Below are positions 47,696 to 60,400 of a stretch of 64,000 nucleotides of DNA, in pieces (the stretch's first letter is position 1; each line of letters begins with the position of its first letter). The position numbers and the translations under genes are program-made. Below the pieces are notes generated by a model, which was given only the letters and a program-made list of their open reading frames with translations, was not told where the DNA came from and did no database searches. Source of the DNA: Marthasterias glacialis (Eukaryota; Echinodermata; Asteroidea; Forcipulatida; Asteriidae). The stretch lies in the NCBI GenBank assembly GCA_911728455.2, contig OU452225.1:23222495-23286494 (forward strand). Direction: 5' to 3'.

Positions 47696-48543
47696 TTTGA
47701 ACTAAGATTTAAAATCAGAGTTTCCAAACAAAGTTCTTTACGCGGGTGCGCCTGCTTGCATTGCTTTTTCCTCTCACAAGACAAAAACGTGGTCATCCTA
47801 CGAGAACCCGGACCATGGTTATTTCCACTCGCCCTTGCTTCGTTCCTTTTATAAACTGTTTGTAATATTTACCAATTGAAAGTTGTGGCTATGGTCTCCA
47901 AAGTGCGACACAGAGGTATAATATTGATTTGTGCTGCAATTTTGCTTTCGTCTTGTCAGTCAACGCTAAAAACTGGTTGTTAAAATTTTACACGGTGATT
48001 GTTAGGAACCACAAACTGTTTTGCCACATCGACCTGTTCTCAGCCAAAGAAGACAGCCTTGGTTCGTGCCACCGTGGTGAATTTCTATATGGTATAATAG
48101 TCTGTTCCCCTCAGGCCTTATTTTTCGTGGAACTATGTATCTTCACAATATTTTTTATCATATTGTTAACAAGAATGTGCATTTGAAAGGAGTCTATAAC
48201 AGCGTGATACACACATGCAGTGTCCTTTCGTTTGGTTTCAATGCTAAAATAGTTTGTTGTGTTATAGGGTAGCCTCAAGCAATTTCTGAGTACGTGCGGT
48301 GGTTGGTAATAATGGAAACTTGCTCAGAATATAAATCATACAGACGGCGAAATTGTGTTACTCCTTTGCTCTAGAAACATTAATGTTATTCACAAATCTT
48401 CAATCAAATGGGGAAAAAATCAACAACCGTCACGTCAACAGTAATTCGTCATGGCATAATATCGATGCGTGAACTTCAGTGGTATGAACTCCTCAAACCA
48501 AAACTGGCAAATTACAATTCGGAATAAAGTGAAATAAATTACA

Positions 48544-49169
48544 ATAGACTGATTGCGCGACCCATGTCACGTGACCTGTAGTGGGTATTGAATGTGAACA
48601 AACACGACGTCATTCATAGGAAAGTGCGGTACGGTACATGATGCACGGTTGCATTTTGTTCATTCGATTGAGGCTTTTCTTTCTCGAAATCAGTGAAAAA
48701 TACTCCAGAGTTTGTACCAGAGACCTTCGAGCAGCTGAATAAGGCCAGTAAGGACAGTTCCAGCAAGTCTTGCAAAATCTACAATGAACGTATGTTCATG
48801 ATATGGTAGTACTGGCTGCACGACGTAACGTTTGGGCCAGCCAGACGAACGCAATCACGCACTTTCCACCACAAGAATTTCACAGTATTGAAGCTGAAAT
48901 CATCCATAGAAAAGGTTTTCAAAACTGTGTGATTCCTTTGTCTCTTTGAAATTCCGCAAGGCTAGTATGCTCACTTTCCAACGTTCTTTACCCTTTTTTA
49001 ATAGTGATTTAGTCCTACATTATAAACAAAATAACATCAGGCGGGTGACTACATCTTCGTCCGACTCCGACGCATAAATCAAAAAATAAACATCTTTTGT
49101 AGTAGAATACTGGTAGCTTATGAAAAAAACAGTAATGTGATAAAAATTAATGCCACAACATACTTTAAC
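48544..49169 (+). repeat. Long direct repeat, copy B (partner 45349-45958)
   Basis: Same family as copy A. Here the corresponding frame reads PEFVPETFEQLNKASKDSSS and continues KSCKIYNERM before a stop. The homology extends equally through flanking non-coding sequence, so the repeat unit is larger than this frame. I do not recognise the element. Confidence 0.75.
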
Positions 49170-49661
49170 AAAAGGGCCTAAACTGTGTTATAATTAGCAA
49201 AAGCCGACTGTTGATGTTACTTTGTCGGTCACAGCATGTATGTACACGTTGTTTGCCATCAGCTGAGATGATGCAGTACTGTTGCATCGGCCGTAGCGTT
49301 GCTTTTTGATGGCCGCTGTTGTAGTCGGCAGACACAAGCGGACGAATGGGTGTTGACTCAGTTATACCATGGCTGTTTTTCACGTTTCATCCAGTGGCAG
49401 ATTTTTATGTTATTTGTTTCATAGATACAAATTTTCATAGACAGGACCACTGGTCTAGTCGTGGTGGTTGTCAATAGATGACGTCATAGACGTGCATACT
49501 CTTTAACCAAAACATGTGCGATTGTGTTCTCTTGACCGTGAGTCGTTTGGACTCTGTGAAGTAGCGAAACAAGATTGAGTCGCTTCGAAATGTGTCGCAC
49601 GATAAATTATATGTAATGGAAAGGAAATTTATACATACATGTATGCATATATATAAAACTA

Positions 49662-52111
49662 GTAGGGTTGGTGGCCTTAGCTTTCGATCCAAACCGGACC
49701 TTCGTCAGAGGCAAAAACAAGCACAAAAACAAAAGCGGATCCATTTATAGAAAAAACTGGGGATTAAATGAGAGGGAAGGTATCCAAGGCGGGAAAAAGA
49801 GAGCCAATCAGAGTGAATGAATTACAGACAAAGAGATTGTTGATGACCAATCAAACTACAGCAGTGTGGCCAAAAGGATGTCCGGTGGTCGGTAGTACAA
49901 AAGGGAGATTAATGAGCAATAGGGCCAGCTTTATCATGGCTGATGCGGCTAGCATGAAAGGACAGAATTAATTACTCGGATGAAGGTGGTGATTAAAGGG
50001 TTATCTCCCGAAGTATAAATGCAAAAGAAATTGTGTATAGATTAAATTCCAAAGTGGGATTGAGAATATCACTGTCAATCCCTAAAAAGGCAGAACCGGA
50101 ATGAGTAAATAGTAAATTTAGTTATAAAGGCAGAAAAAAAAGAAAAAAACAATAATGGGAAGGTAAAAGCATGGAATGGAAACAATGATTATTTCACAAA
50201 AGGCAGAACCGGAATGAGCAAATAGTGAATTTAGTTACAAAGGCAGAAAAATAAAAGTTAATAATGGGAAGTTAAAAGCATGGAAATATAGAAACAATGA
50301 TTATCTTACACCTGTGTTTACGTTTAATCCGAATGGTTGGACTGTTCGGAGTTGGTGATTCCAGTGAGATTCCCTGAGTTTGCGACGTGGGTCGTCACCG
50401 TTGCAGGCCTCAATGACAGTTAGTTCCACATCTTTGACACTATGATTAGGGCTATTGAAGTGGATAGATACCGGGTACTGTTTCTTGGTCTTTATGGAGG
50501 AGACATGATTCGCAAAGCGAAGACTGAATTTGGTCTTTGTCTCTTTAACATACTGCAGTCCACATCTCTTACATGATATGACATATAGATAACATTGGGA
50601 GTTTGCCATTGGGAGTTGGTCTTGATATTGCAAGTAAAGCCGGTGCTGTGACTTTTAACCTGAACTGTGGGATTGATGTATAGACAAGTTTTACATTTAG
50701 AGCGGGTATTGTAAGTAAAGCCGGTGCTGTGACTTTTAACCTGTACTGTGGGATTAATATATAGACAAGTTTTACATTTAGAGCGAGTGCAGTGATGGCA
50801 ACCTCGTATGTCTTGCGAGGAGGGAGCTTGGCCTGTACCTGGGGGAGTTTAGCCCTCACTAGAATGTTGGGCGACAGAAGGCGACCATGGGGCGCTCCGG
50901 AATCGCTGAACGCAACCTGTTAGAGGAGTGAAGTATAAATTGTCATTGAGGATAGATGAAAGCTTGTGTAGTTTTGGGGTGGAAAGTAGTAACCAGAGCA
51001 ACTCTATTGGTCGGGGTTCTCTTATTGGCCAACAGAGTATGGCGAGGTATGCCAAAGGCTCTGTTGATGGCAAGTTGGACCCTTCGTTTGCGGCTATGGC
51101 CCCTGGAAACAAGGTGGTGCCCTAAGTCAGATGAACGGTACAGAGTATCTGTAGAGCAGATACGTCTTATACGGAAGGCCTGACTATAGGCAATTGCCTC
51201 TTTGCAATGGCTAGGGTGGCAGCTATCAGAGAGAAGATATTGAAGGGTGTCAGTGAGTTTGCTATATACACTCTGTCACAATGACATTGGGGGATTTACT
51301 TACAGTCACATCCAGAAAATTCACACAAGTAACAGAGAAATCAGCAGTGAATTTGATAGTGGGTGGAATGAGTTGATGTAATCAATGAATTCTTCCAAGC
51401 TATCTTGACTACTACACCAGATAGAAAAAATATCAATAAATCTCCACCAGACGAGTGGGCGGTTGGGAGCAGAGGACAATAGTTTGTCTTCTAAGTCAGA
51501 CATAAACAAGTTGGCATATGAGGGCGCCATTTTAGTACCCATGGCGGTACCTTGTGTCTGTAAGAAATGCCTTTTTGTGAGAGAAAAGTTTTTTCTTAGT
51601 TAGGATGTGGCTGATGAGTTCTGTAAGGTGTCTCACAGATGAGCGGGTTTGTTTATTGGCTCTGAATACAGAACCACATGCATTAATTCCTTCTCTGTGG
51701 GGTATGTTAGTATACAGTCGTGATGATACATCTAGAGTCACTAGAAAAGCAGAGTCGGGTATTTAGTGTTTGATTCCCTCTAGCTTGCGGATGAAGTTCG
51801 TGGTATCCTTATGAAGGAGGGAATACGAGGTACTAGGTAGTCTTGGTCCAAGACCTTCCTGTTTTATTAAGCTCACGACCGCGATCGCCCCAGAACTGTC
51901 ACCAATAGAGGGCGATTGAGATCAAGTTAGGTACGCCCTCTGTTGTTAGAATTGAGCCATTCGTGTGTTTTTTTCTCGGTATTATAAGCACAAGGATAGT
52001 CTAGGAACCTAGACTAGGTACTAAGGGGTTTAGAAAGTTATCAACAAATTCAGAGATACGTTCTGTGGGGCTACCATTGCCAGATACAATGGGTCGGCCC
52101 GGGTTGTTATA
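49662..52111 (-). mobile_element. Decayed Penelope-like retroelement (RT and GIY-YIG endonuclease remnants)
   Basis: Read on the minus strand, the pieces fall in the right order for a Penelope-like element. They are PGRPIVSGNG, TERISEFVDNFLNP (~52100-52020), HKDTTNFIRKLEGIK (~51820-51775), FLVTLDVSSRLYTNIPHREG (~51760-51690) and [17 protein letters not shown] (~51540). Then comes [11 protein letters not shown], where the RT active-site Asp pair is damaged. A GIY-YIG region follows at 50633-50301 (VISCKRCGLQYVKETKTKF, SIHFNSPNHSVKDVEL). ASDEGPVWIES and a stop lie near 49710-49678. Several stops and frameshifts and two internal tandem duplications (81-bp unit at 50637; ~115-bp unit at ~50090-50285) make it inactive. 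Confidence 0.85.
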
Positions 52112-53090
52112 GTCAATGTCCTTACTGATGTTTCAGATAAAAAGATTCCGAACTTATATATTTTTTATTTCCGCCTTTGGTTATAAATGTACTGGCATTA
52201 TTTTTCTTGTTACCAGTAAGCAAATATACTAGATTTAGAAATACAAACGACACAGGGCGTATGTATACACGTCATTATTAAAGCAATAAAACATTCTGCG
52301 GAGTTCATTGATCCCTTCACTTTCATATATTCGTTTCCTTTATTCGGCTCTCATGACTGTGGTTGTTATAATTGGGTAACTTATCAACTACGACAAGGGG
52401 GTACCGTTGAGCCTTAAAAATACATCAAGATTTAGGATTTAAACTCATACCAAAAACACTCAAAGAACTCAACATTTTTTATTGCTACTATATGGTAGAA
52501 TCTGTAGCTTGTTGTGGGATGAAATTAAAGTAATCAAAAACCAATTGTTCAAAAAAGTAACGAAAACCCTGACTACATTATACAAAGTCAAGGAAGACAA
52601 AAACAAAATTATATATTCTATTTTATCTGAAATCACAAAGAAGCGGGGAAAAAACAGTTGACGCGAAATAAAATAAAATAAGCAGGTTACTGAGATGATC
52701 AAATGCATTTTGGCTTGCAGGTGCGTCAAGTGGTCAAATTATTAATACAGCTGTGTTGTTCACTAACCAATCGTGCAATGAGTTTTGTGAAATGCACGCG
52801 TGCTGCACGCCGTTCGCAAAACGCAAGACCGTGTAGTGACACGAGCCGGGGGCGGGAGGGGGACAGTTGCCCCCTTCCAAACTCGGGCAAAACAGTGGGG
52901 TAACTTCGGGCAAAGCAAGAAGAAGAAATTTGGGAAAAGGGGACTTTCTATTAGAAATTGGTACTCTAAATTTTCGGGCAAATCAACCCCTGTGCCCCCT
53001 TAACCAAAGAGTCCCCATACACCTATGCTCTGCTCTAGAATGGCGGGGTCGTGGGTTCGAATCCCACCGAGGAACTTGCCTATGGATGTT
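52112..53090. repeat. Dispersed repeat, copy 2 (first copy at 37711-38578)
   Basis: It starts GTCAATGTCCTTACTGATGT exactly where the Penelope-like remnant ends, and ends in GGGGTCGTGGGTTCGAATCC...CCGAGG. It has an extra ~110 bp relative to copy 1. It is followed by a SINE-type tail (GTATACAGTGCTTAACACAC) at 53099-53137. Confidence 0.8.
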
Positions 53091-54402
53091 GTTTTCACAG
53101 TATACAGTGCTTAACACACATCGGCATATGGGTAAAAAAACGCAATATTCGTTATCCCCAAATGCAAACATTGACGGCTATTTACATCGTTGCGGTACCC
53201 GCTGCTATTCCACAAACCAAATTTCATCACAAAATTCCAAATATTTTATCGCTTGGACACCATTTCTTTTGTCTTAGCTCTAATGACCTTGGAATGTAAT
53301 TAACAGACCCCAAATTCAACAGGCTTCTGCTTTGCACCAAGACCGATCCACAAACCAAATTTCACCTAAAAGCATTTGTTTTGAAGCTTTATTGCAAAAT
53401 CTTTAACATTCTGAGGAAGCTGTTTATTTTCCTTCATGGATGGAGCACTACACAAAGCATGCATCTCACGAAACAAAAAGCCACTGTACATGGACGCACT
53501 GGTTCAATGCACACACATTGTAAGCAAAAACTTTAACATTCCTGAACGCGGACGGCTGTCCGTCGGGCCGGTCGGACGGACGGACAGGTTGCAACTTGCA
53601 ATCGTCTTTACATAGGCTCACTCTGCTGAAGCAGCTCGTCAATAAAACAGTAGGAATCTCAAGAAACTCTATTTACACCAAGTGACATCACCATTAGGTG
53701 ATGATGTAGCACAGCTTTCTTGAAACTTGCAGTTTGTGCATAGTGAAACAGTGACCAAAATTAATTTTCTAATACTAGGCCTACAAATAAATGTTAAACT
53801 ACATTAGAGGTAATTACTAGTCACAAAATTAGATTTCACATGCTCTTTAAATGAAGCTCTAGAAGATTTTTTCCAGTCAGTTTGGAACCTATTCCAAATA
53901 ATAGTCGTAGGGCAAGAGAAAGATGATTTATTTAATGTTGAACACACCAAGTAAGAACACTGCAAGGTCAGCATTACCAATCCTGTATTAGACCTTGATC
54001 GAATCGGAAGAATTCTATTGGCATTTGGTCAGTCTGCTGGTATATGATTGTCAAAAGGTCTGTTGGGGTTTGATTTAGAAACTTGAGCATATGCCATCAG
54101 ATATTCGGCTTAATTAAGGGAGGTGCTTTCTTCATACTTGCCCCAAACCTGATCCCGTCTCTTGGGTTCAGCTGCAAAAAACAAGGTGGCATTCACCAGA
54201 AATTTAGCCCACACTAGCTGTATTGTAATAAAGCTTGTATTGAATCCTGGGAAGTTGTTGTTATTACTATCCACCACTTGAAGTAGTAACGTGCTGTACA
54301 AATCAGTTTGGTAACAAATGCATGGTTACTGTTATACAAAGAAAAGAATTCCAAATGTAAAACTGCAGGATGAACTTTTGGAATAGGTATTCAAGTGAAG
54401 AC

Positions 54403-57400
54403 CTAATCACTATTCAGGCAAACTTGCACATCGTGCCACATCTCTACAAATTTATCTTTGAAGAGTGGACCCCTAAAATCGTAATACTTTCTGTAACCAC
54501 AGACATCATTGTTCTGCTCCCTAACAAGTTTCATTAAAATCGCCTCCCCTGCAGATATTATAAGGCCCAAAGTGGATGTACTTCTCAAGAGCATTGGCAG
54601 GAGTTCACAAGAAAGTTGTTTTACAGATAGGTCGTTTATTTTCAAGCCATATTTGACCGAAATAACCAAAACCTCTTCAGTCTTGCCTCCTGACAACACT
54701 TTTAACACAACAAGGTCTGGTACAAAGAGTTTCACCAAGTCTGGTTCACCACTGCTTCCTTGCAAGCTGCATGAACTCACGCTACTGCCATTATCAGACG
54801 AAGACTGCTTTGGCAGCCCACCTGCAGCGACTTGCACTTGCATCTTGGTTTCAGGGCTTCTTGGATCATTTCTCCTTGGAACTGATTCAACTGATGGCTC
54901 TTCTAATTGTATTTCAATGAAAAACCGCAATTCACGGACACATGGGTCTTTCGAACTGCAGCCACCAATGTTTCTACAATAGTAGTTTTGTTCGTTTACT
55001 GACATGATTTCTACGATTTGGTTACACAAATTTCTTCCGCTACCACTGGCCATTCCGGATAAGAAGGCATCCCTCATCTGTATTTCCAGTGCTGAAAAAA
55101 AAAACACATATGAATGGCTAAGTTATCTTTTTTTTTAATCTACTACAATTAAATACTGAAAATTACCACTAAAAGAACAAGTTGTGAAGGGAGCTGTTTC
55201 TATCAAAAGTTAAAACCTAGGATTAATAAAAACTGCTCGCAATGTTTACTAATATTCCCCGCTTCATCAATAGAAAGTCATAGCAAGTGTTAAAGAGGAT
55301 ATGGATTGCTGAGACAAATATGCTTCATTCTTTACTTTTATGTGATAAATACAGGCAATTGTTTCTGCCTAGAAAAAATATAAGAGTTACTTCTGAGAGT
55401 TGTTTTCATCACTGTTTATCAAGTCATCAAACAAATATGCCGTCATGTTACGACTTCCCTTTTGTACCTTAGCACTAGGCACATTTATTTGCCTAGAAAA
55501 AAACAGCTTAGTAAAAGTAACCTGTTTATTATTTCATGGCAGGAATAATAGCCTGTTTCTATTGTGTATACCCCAATACACATAAAACCATAAAATGATG
55601 CAAATTTATCTCAGCAATCCACATCCTCTTTAACCCTCTCAGGAAAGAGGGGCGGGGCGCATTGTGCTCCCCCCACCAACCAACATGAAATTTTGGGACT
55701 TTTCTTAACTTTTATCGGGGGTCAGGTACCAAATGCAAATTTCTAGCATTTCCATGGCTACTATGGCAACTGACATAAAAACCATGGTAACTGTGAAGTT
55801 TAGCTATTGATGTGGAATTGCATAGAAATCAAATTCCGTACATGGAATTATACATTATACAGCGCGACAAGATAGCCCCTTTAAACTGGATGATTGTGAC
55901 CTTGAAAATGAGGGCAAGGTCACCAAAATTTAATCCAATCTGGAGATGACCTTGGGGCGCACGTACCAGGTCACAAAATATACTCCTGTGACCTTGAAGA
56001 TGAGCGCAAGGCCACCAAAATGAATCCCTGTCAAGGGACATACCTACCTGTCAAGTCAATGTCATTATTGAGGCAGGACCATTTTTTAGCCGCTGTAGAA
56101 TAACAGAGATTTTCCAGTATCCTATCTATTCTCTCATGCAGCTTCTTCTTGAATTCCCCATCTGTGACTGGCACTATCAACGTGTCAGTCATGTACTTCA
56201 AGGTGTAGATGACTGGCTGGCCACCACTGGTTGCCGGCCCAAATGATTCAGGCTCAATGTTCCGATAGTCTATTGACATCAGGTTGTCTTTGGAACAAGA
56301 TCCATAAACATTTATGGGCTTGTTGTGCTGTTTCTGAAATAAAAAAAGTAAAAGTAAACTGCATAAATAAGATCTACCCTGCTAATTGTTCAGCATGTGC
56401 AGTGGAAAATGTATGTCTGCTTTATACATGTACCTCGACAAACAACGACAGGCCGAATCAAGACGGGGGGGGGGGGGGGAGGGGGACATCGAAACTCCCC
56501 ATACTCTGACACCAAAATAATAAAAAAAGGAGGGTTTTTTTATCAGACATAAACAAATCCTTAATCTGCCCCTGAATGACACACATGCATTGGGAAACAT
56601 GTCTGTCAATATGGTGCAGCTTCAAAACTGCTTTTTATTTGCACCTCTCGAAATGGGGCAAACTTAAATCCAAAAATTGAAAACCTGGAAAAGCTTGCCC
56701 ACAGGAGTTGAAAGTAAACAACCAACAACAAACAAACCTATTGTTATTTTCTTAATCTCCTTTTTACCATGCTCTGTAATCTCCCTAAAGCGTCACAATG
56801 CATTGTCATATAAAATTCATAAAAAAAGTAGGTTATTCTATGTACCGGTGTGGAAGGAGATTCTGTCCGGCAGGAGATTCTGTCCGGGCATACGGCGAAT
56901 GGTGTATTAACTCCTTCTGATAGCGCCCTCTTTTGAAAAAACTCCTCCAGCCCACTTTAATTTACCGTATGGTGGACACATTAACAATTCTCATTGGTTT
57001 AACTGATGGGGTTGTTTGGAACCAGTCATTGTGTACATACAGATCTTATTTTTAAAAAGCGCAAACACAAACTACAGTTAATTTGCCAGAAGTGCCCCCC
57101 CCCCCTTAAAAAAATGTCCTACACCGCTGGTCCGGAGTGGACAGGGGTGTATGTGGTATAATGTCTTAGATCGCACACTGCACGTGTATTCTGTATGAAG
57201 TTGGTGGGTGAATGTGATGTTGGTGATGGATGATGTGGTGATGGCTGATGGTAGTCATGTGACAGAGCCGTGAGACATATATCTAATTACAATCAACACC
57301 TATCTTTAGTTCACATAGTGTTGTTTTCTACTGACTTATATTTTGAAATGTGTATCTATTCTGCCTTTAACGGAAATGACAGAAAAAAAGGGGGTTCGAT

Positions 57401-60400
57401 CTAACCACTCACTCACCAATCTATACAATGATTCATCACTTTGTTTTCGTTTTCCTGGCAGCGTCAAGGACTTGTTTGATGCTTCTGCAATCTCGTGTTC
57501 TTTTTCCTGTCAATGAAATTTTTTTGTTAGAAACCTGTAAAAGATATACTATAAAAGCAAAGTCCTTTGCTTAGAGGGGCTATCTCGTCGCGCTGTATAT
57601 TGTATAATTCCGTACATGGAATTGGATTTGGCTTATAGTGAAACCACTGCAAGGTGGCGACGTGCGCGCGTCGGATATGCGCGAGAAGATAGCCCCCTTT
57701 CAACTTGAAGAAACGATCCCAAGTCATCATGTGCTTTATTTATGTATTTCCTAATCGTTTCCATATAATTGTTATTGTTTTTTTCGGACGTAAAGAAACA
57801 GTACAGAAAATGTTATAGATCCCATCAGTTTTGCCAGAAATTTTGCAAGAACTACAAACTATTATCCAAATTTCACAGAAAAAATCAACAGCTGTTTCAT
57901 GAAGGCTAATAGGGGAGGCCTCGGCATGCCTCCTAAAGCAGCTCACCAAGAATGATATAGGCCCTATTGTCTGTTTCCAATTTTTGCAATGGCTGTTTCC
58001 ATGGCAACCAACCATTTTTGTGTGAATATGTATGAACAAACGTAATTTTGTGTACATGTATGTCTCTATTAAGACATTCAAAGCAGTACACATCATATAA
58101 ATGGTTTGAATACTATGGCAACCATTTTTTTTAATAATTTGGATATTTTGGGGTAAATAACTTTTCATACACCAACACAGAACAGCTGCAAAGTCAAACA
58201 AATAAAACTGTTTTGTCCTTGTCTTTACTTGGCAGTAATATAAACTTTTTTGAAATTTGAAAAAAATTAAGACTTGAAGAGTTTCATTTCTGAGACTTTG
58301 GCACTTTGAAGCATAATCAGTAGGAATCAGGTTCTTCATTAAATGTTATAACACCTCTTCCTTTGATTCTATATGTTGATTGGCCGAACGTGCGTCACAT
58401 GATGTTGTGTATTTTTACTCTTGGAATGCACACCGACCAAAAGAATTATTAAACGGTACTATCCAGCGATAGCCTAGCAAACGATGTACTATCGATTGGA
58501 TACCCTGGTACCCTGACTGCATTGACTTCAAGCGTTGATTTAAATGAGCTGTGTGACAACCTCGAACCCGGTGAAACGATCAAATAATATGTGCATTTGA
58601 AATACGATATGAGAACGAAGGCAATAATATTAGTCTGGTACCCCTCTTTCTTTTAGTCAAGATTTCCTGTAAGATTTTATACAGTTGTTTGAAGATTGAT
58701 TACTATATACGCACAGTTGTTTAACGAATATTATCACAAAAATGGATGACATTGAGGTGTTATAAAACAAATATAGACTGCTTTATCTCGTGGCGTAGTA
58801 AAACTTGTCACTCTCAGTGATCCCCGGAGCCGCCTATCTTCCCTCGGCTCCGCCTCTTGAAGATAGGCTGCTCCGGAAATCACCTCTAGTGACTAGTTTT
58901 AGTACGCCACTTGAAGCAGTCAATATTTGTGCACTAACAACTACATGCACTTACCTGGAATCTAGTCCTCTTAGGCAAGTCTGTTGTTGGCACTCCTTCT
59001 CTCTGCAACATAAACAAAGATACAGTCTTGTTAATGTGTTACATGGTCAACAAATCTAGTGGCATTTGATCAAGGTAGCTGGTGACATTTACTCAAGAAG
59101 TCTGGTGACTACAGTATCTGACTGCATTCACTCATGAAGTCTGTGAGATTATTCAAATAAATCACCTGTACAAAGATAAAGTGATCATATATGTACATGT
59201 ACATGTACATTATCAGGGCTTGCGCTAACTTTTTGTCCTGACTAATCCACCGGGCTAGTCAGATATAGTTTTGACTAGCCCTCACAAATTTTTACTCGCC
59301 TGACCATTTACACCACATAGAAAACTGACAGGGTACATTTAGAAAGAGGAGTCATCTGACTCAGTTTTTACTACTAGCCCGGCTAGGCTACCCAGAAGCA
59401 AGTTTGACTAGCCCACGACACTCTTGACTAGTGTTTGTATGCCGCCAGGCTAGAGTCTAAATTGAGTCCTGATTATGCCATACACTTGACACCCCTGCCA
59501 CTTGACACCCCAACAAACACACCACCAATCACTCAAACCCATAATGTCCAAATGTTAAACAAGCGTTGCTGGGTCCAGTAACTTGAGACTAGAATGAGTA
59601 AAATGTGGACACTTGATACTGTTTGGACAGCTACTTATGTATTCCTTACCCTGTCATAGTGCAATGGAGTAAAGGGTTTAATCAGAGCTAAATGTAGGCC
59701 CTGTATTAGCTCACCTTAACCCTAACCACCCCAGATCAGTCAAAATCCAACAGGGGGTATTGTTGGATTTTGGATGGTCCAGTTCTGTGAATCTTGTCTC
59801 TGCTGTTTGACTATGACTGGTTGAGTACCAATGGTTCAGGGGACTAGTGTTGGACTTTGGCCGAGTGTGGAAAGTACTATGATATAATATGCGAACTGTA
59901 TTGTTGGATATTGATGGGCTTGGTACTGTACTTCTCAAATAATCAAGCTATACCCATGTCATAACATACCAAGTCAGTCAAAATCAAACAGCACAAGACC
60001 TGTTGGAGTTTGATGGATTGTGTACTGTCACCATATGTGTACTGTTGGAGTATGATGGGTTGTGTACTGTCCCCATATGTGTACTGTGGGAGTATGATGG
60101 GTTGTGTAATGGCCCCACAAGTGTACTGTTGGAGTATGATGGGTTGAGGAGGTCTCCAGGTAAACATGCTTAGGGGGTTAGGGTTTTAATGAGCTGTTAT
60201 TAGCTGTATGGCTCTCTTTTAACATCTGTTACATCGTAGTCACCATGACAGCCACCCCCTATGCCCCCTATTTTCAAAGAGTTCATGATCACCTAAAAAT
60301 CGAAGGCAACTCTTTTGGGGGATATTGGTTAGAGAAAGCGAGATTCGAGATGTAGGCAACTCACCTACAAAGTGTATCCAAGCTAAAATCATTTCCGTAT

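Larger units (their letters stand above)
47696..54402. other. Intergenic region made largely of repeats
   Basis: This stretch lies between the transporter 5' end and the 3' end of the unrecognised gene. It holds repeat copy B, a Penelope-like element remnant and the second dispersed repeat with a SINE-like tail (to about 53137). From 53.1 to 54.4 kb I see no exon or repeat that I can name. A missing 5' exon of the transporter may lie here but was not found. Confidence 0.55.

Noticed and set aside
54509..54982. 157-codon open frame on the plus strand
   Set aside because: It is the antisense shadow of the last exon of the unrecognised gene, which has better phase and splice support.
57740..58339. 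199-codon open frame on the minus strand, the second longest in the window
   Set aside because: Its composition is Cys/Ile/Lys-rich without domain pattern, it lies wholly in an intron of the unrecognised gene, and no splice or start context supports it.
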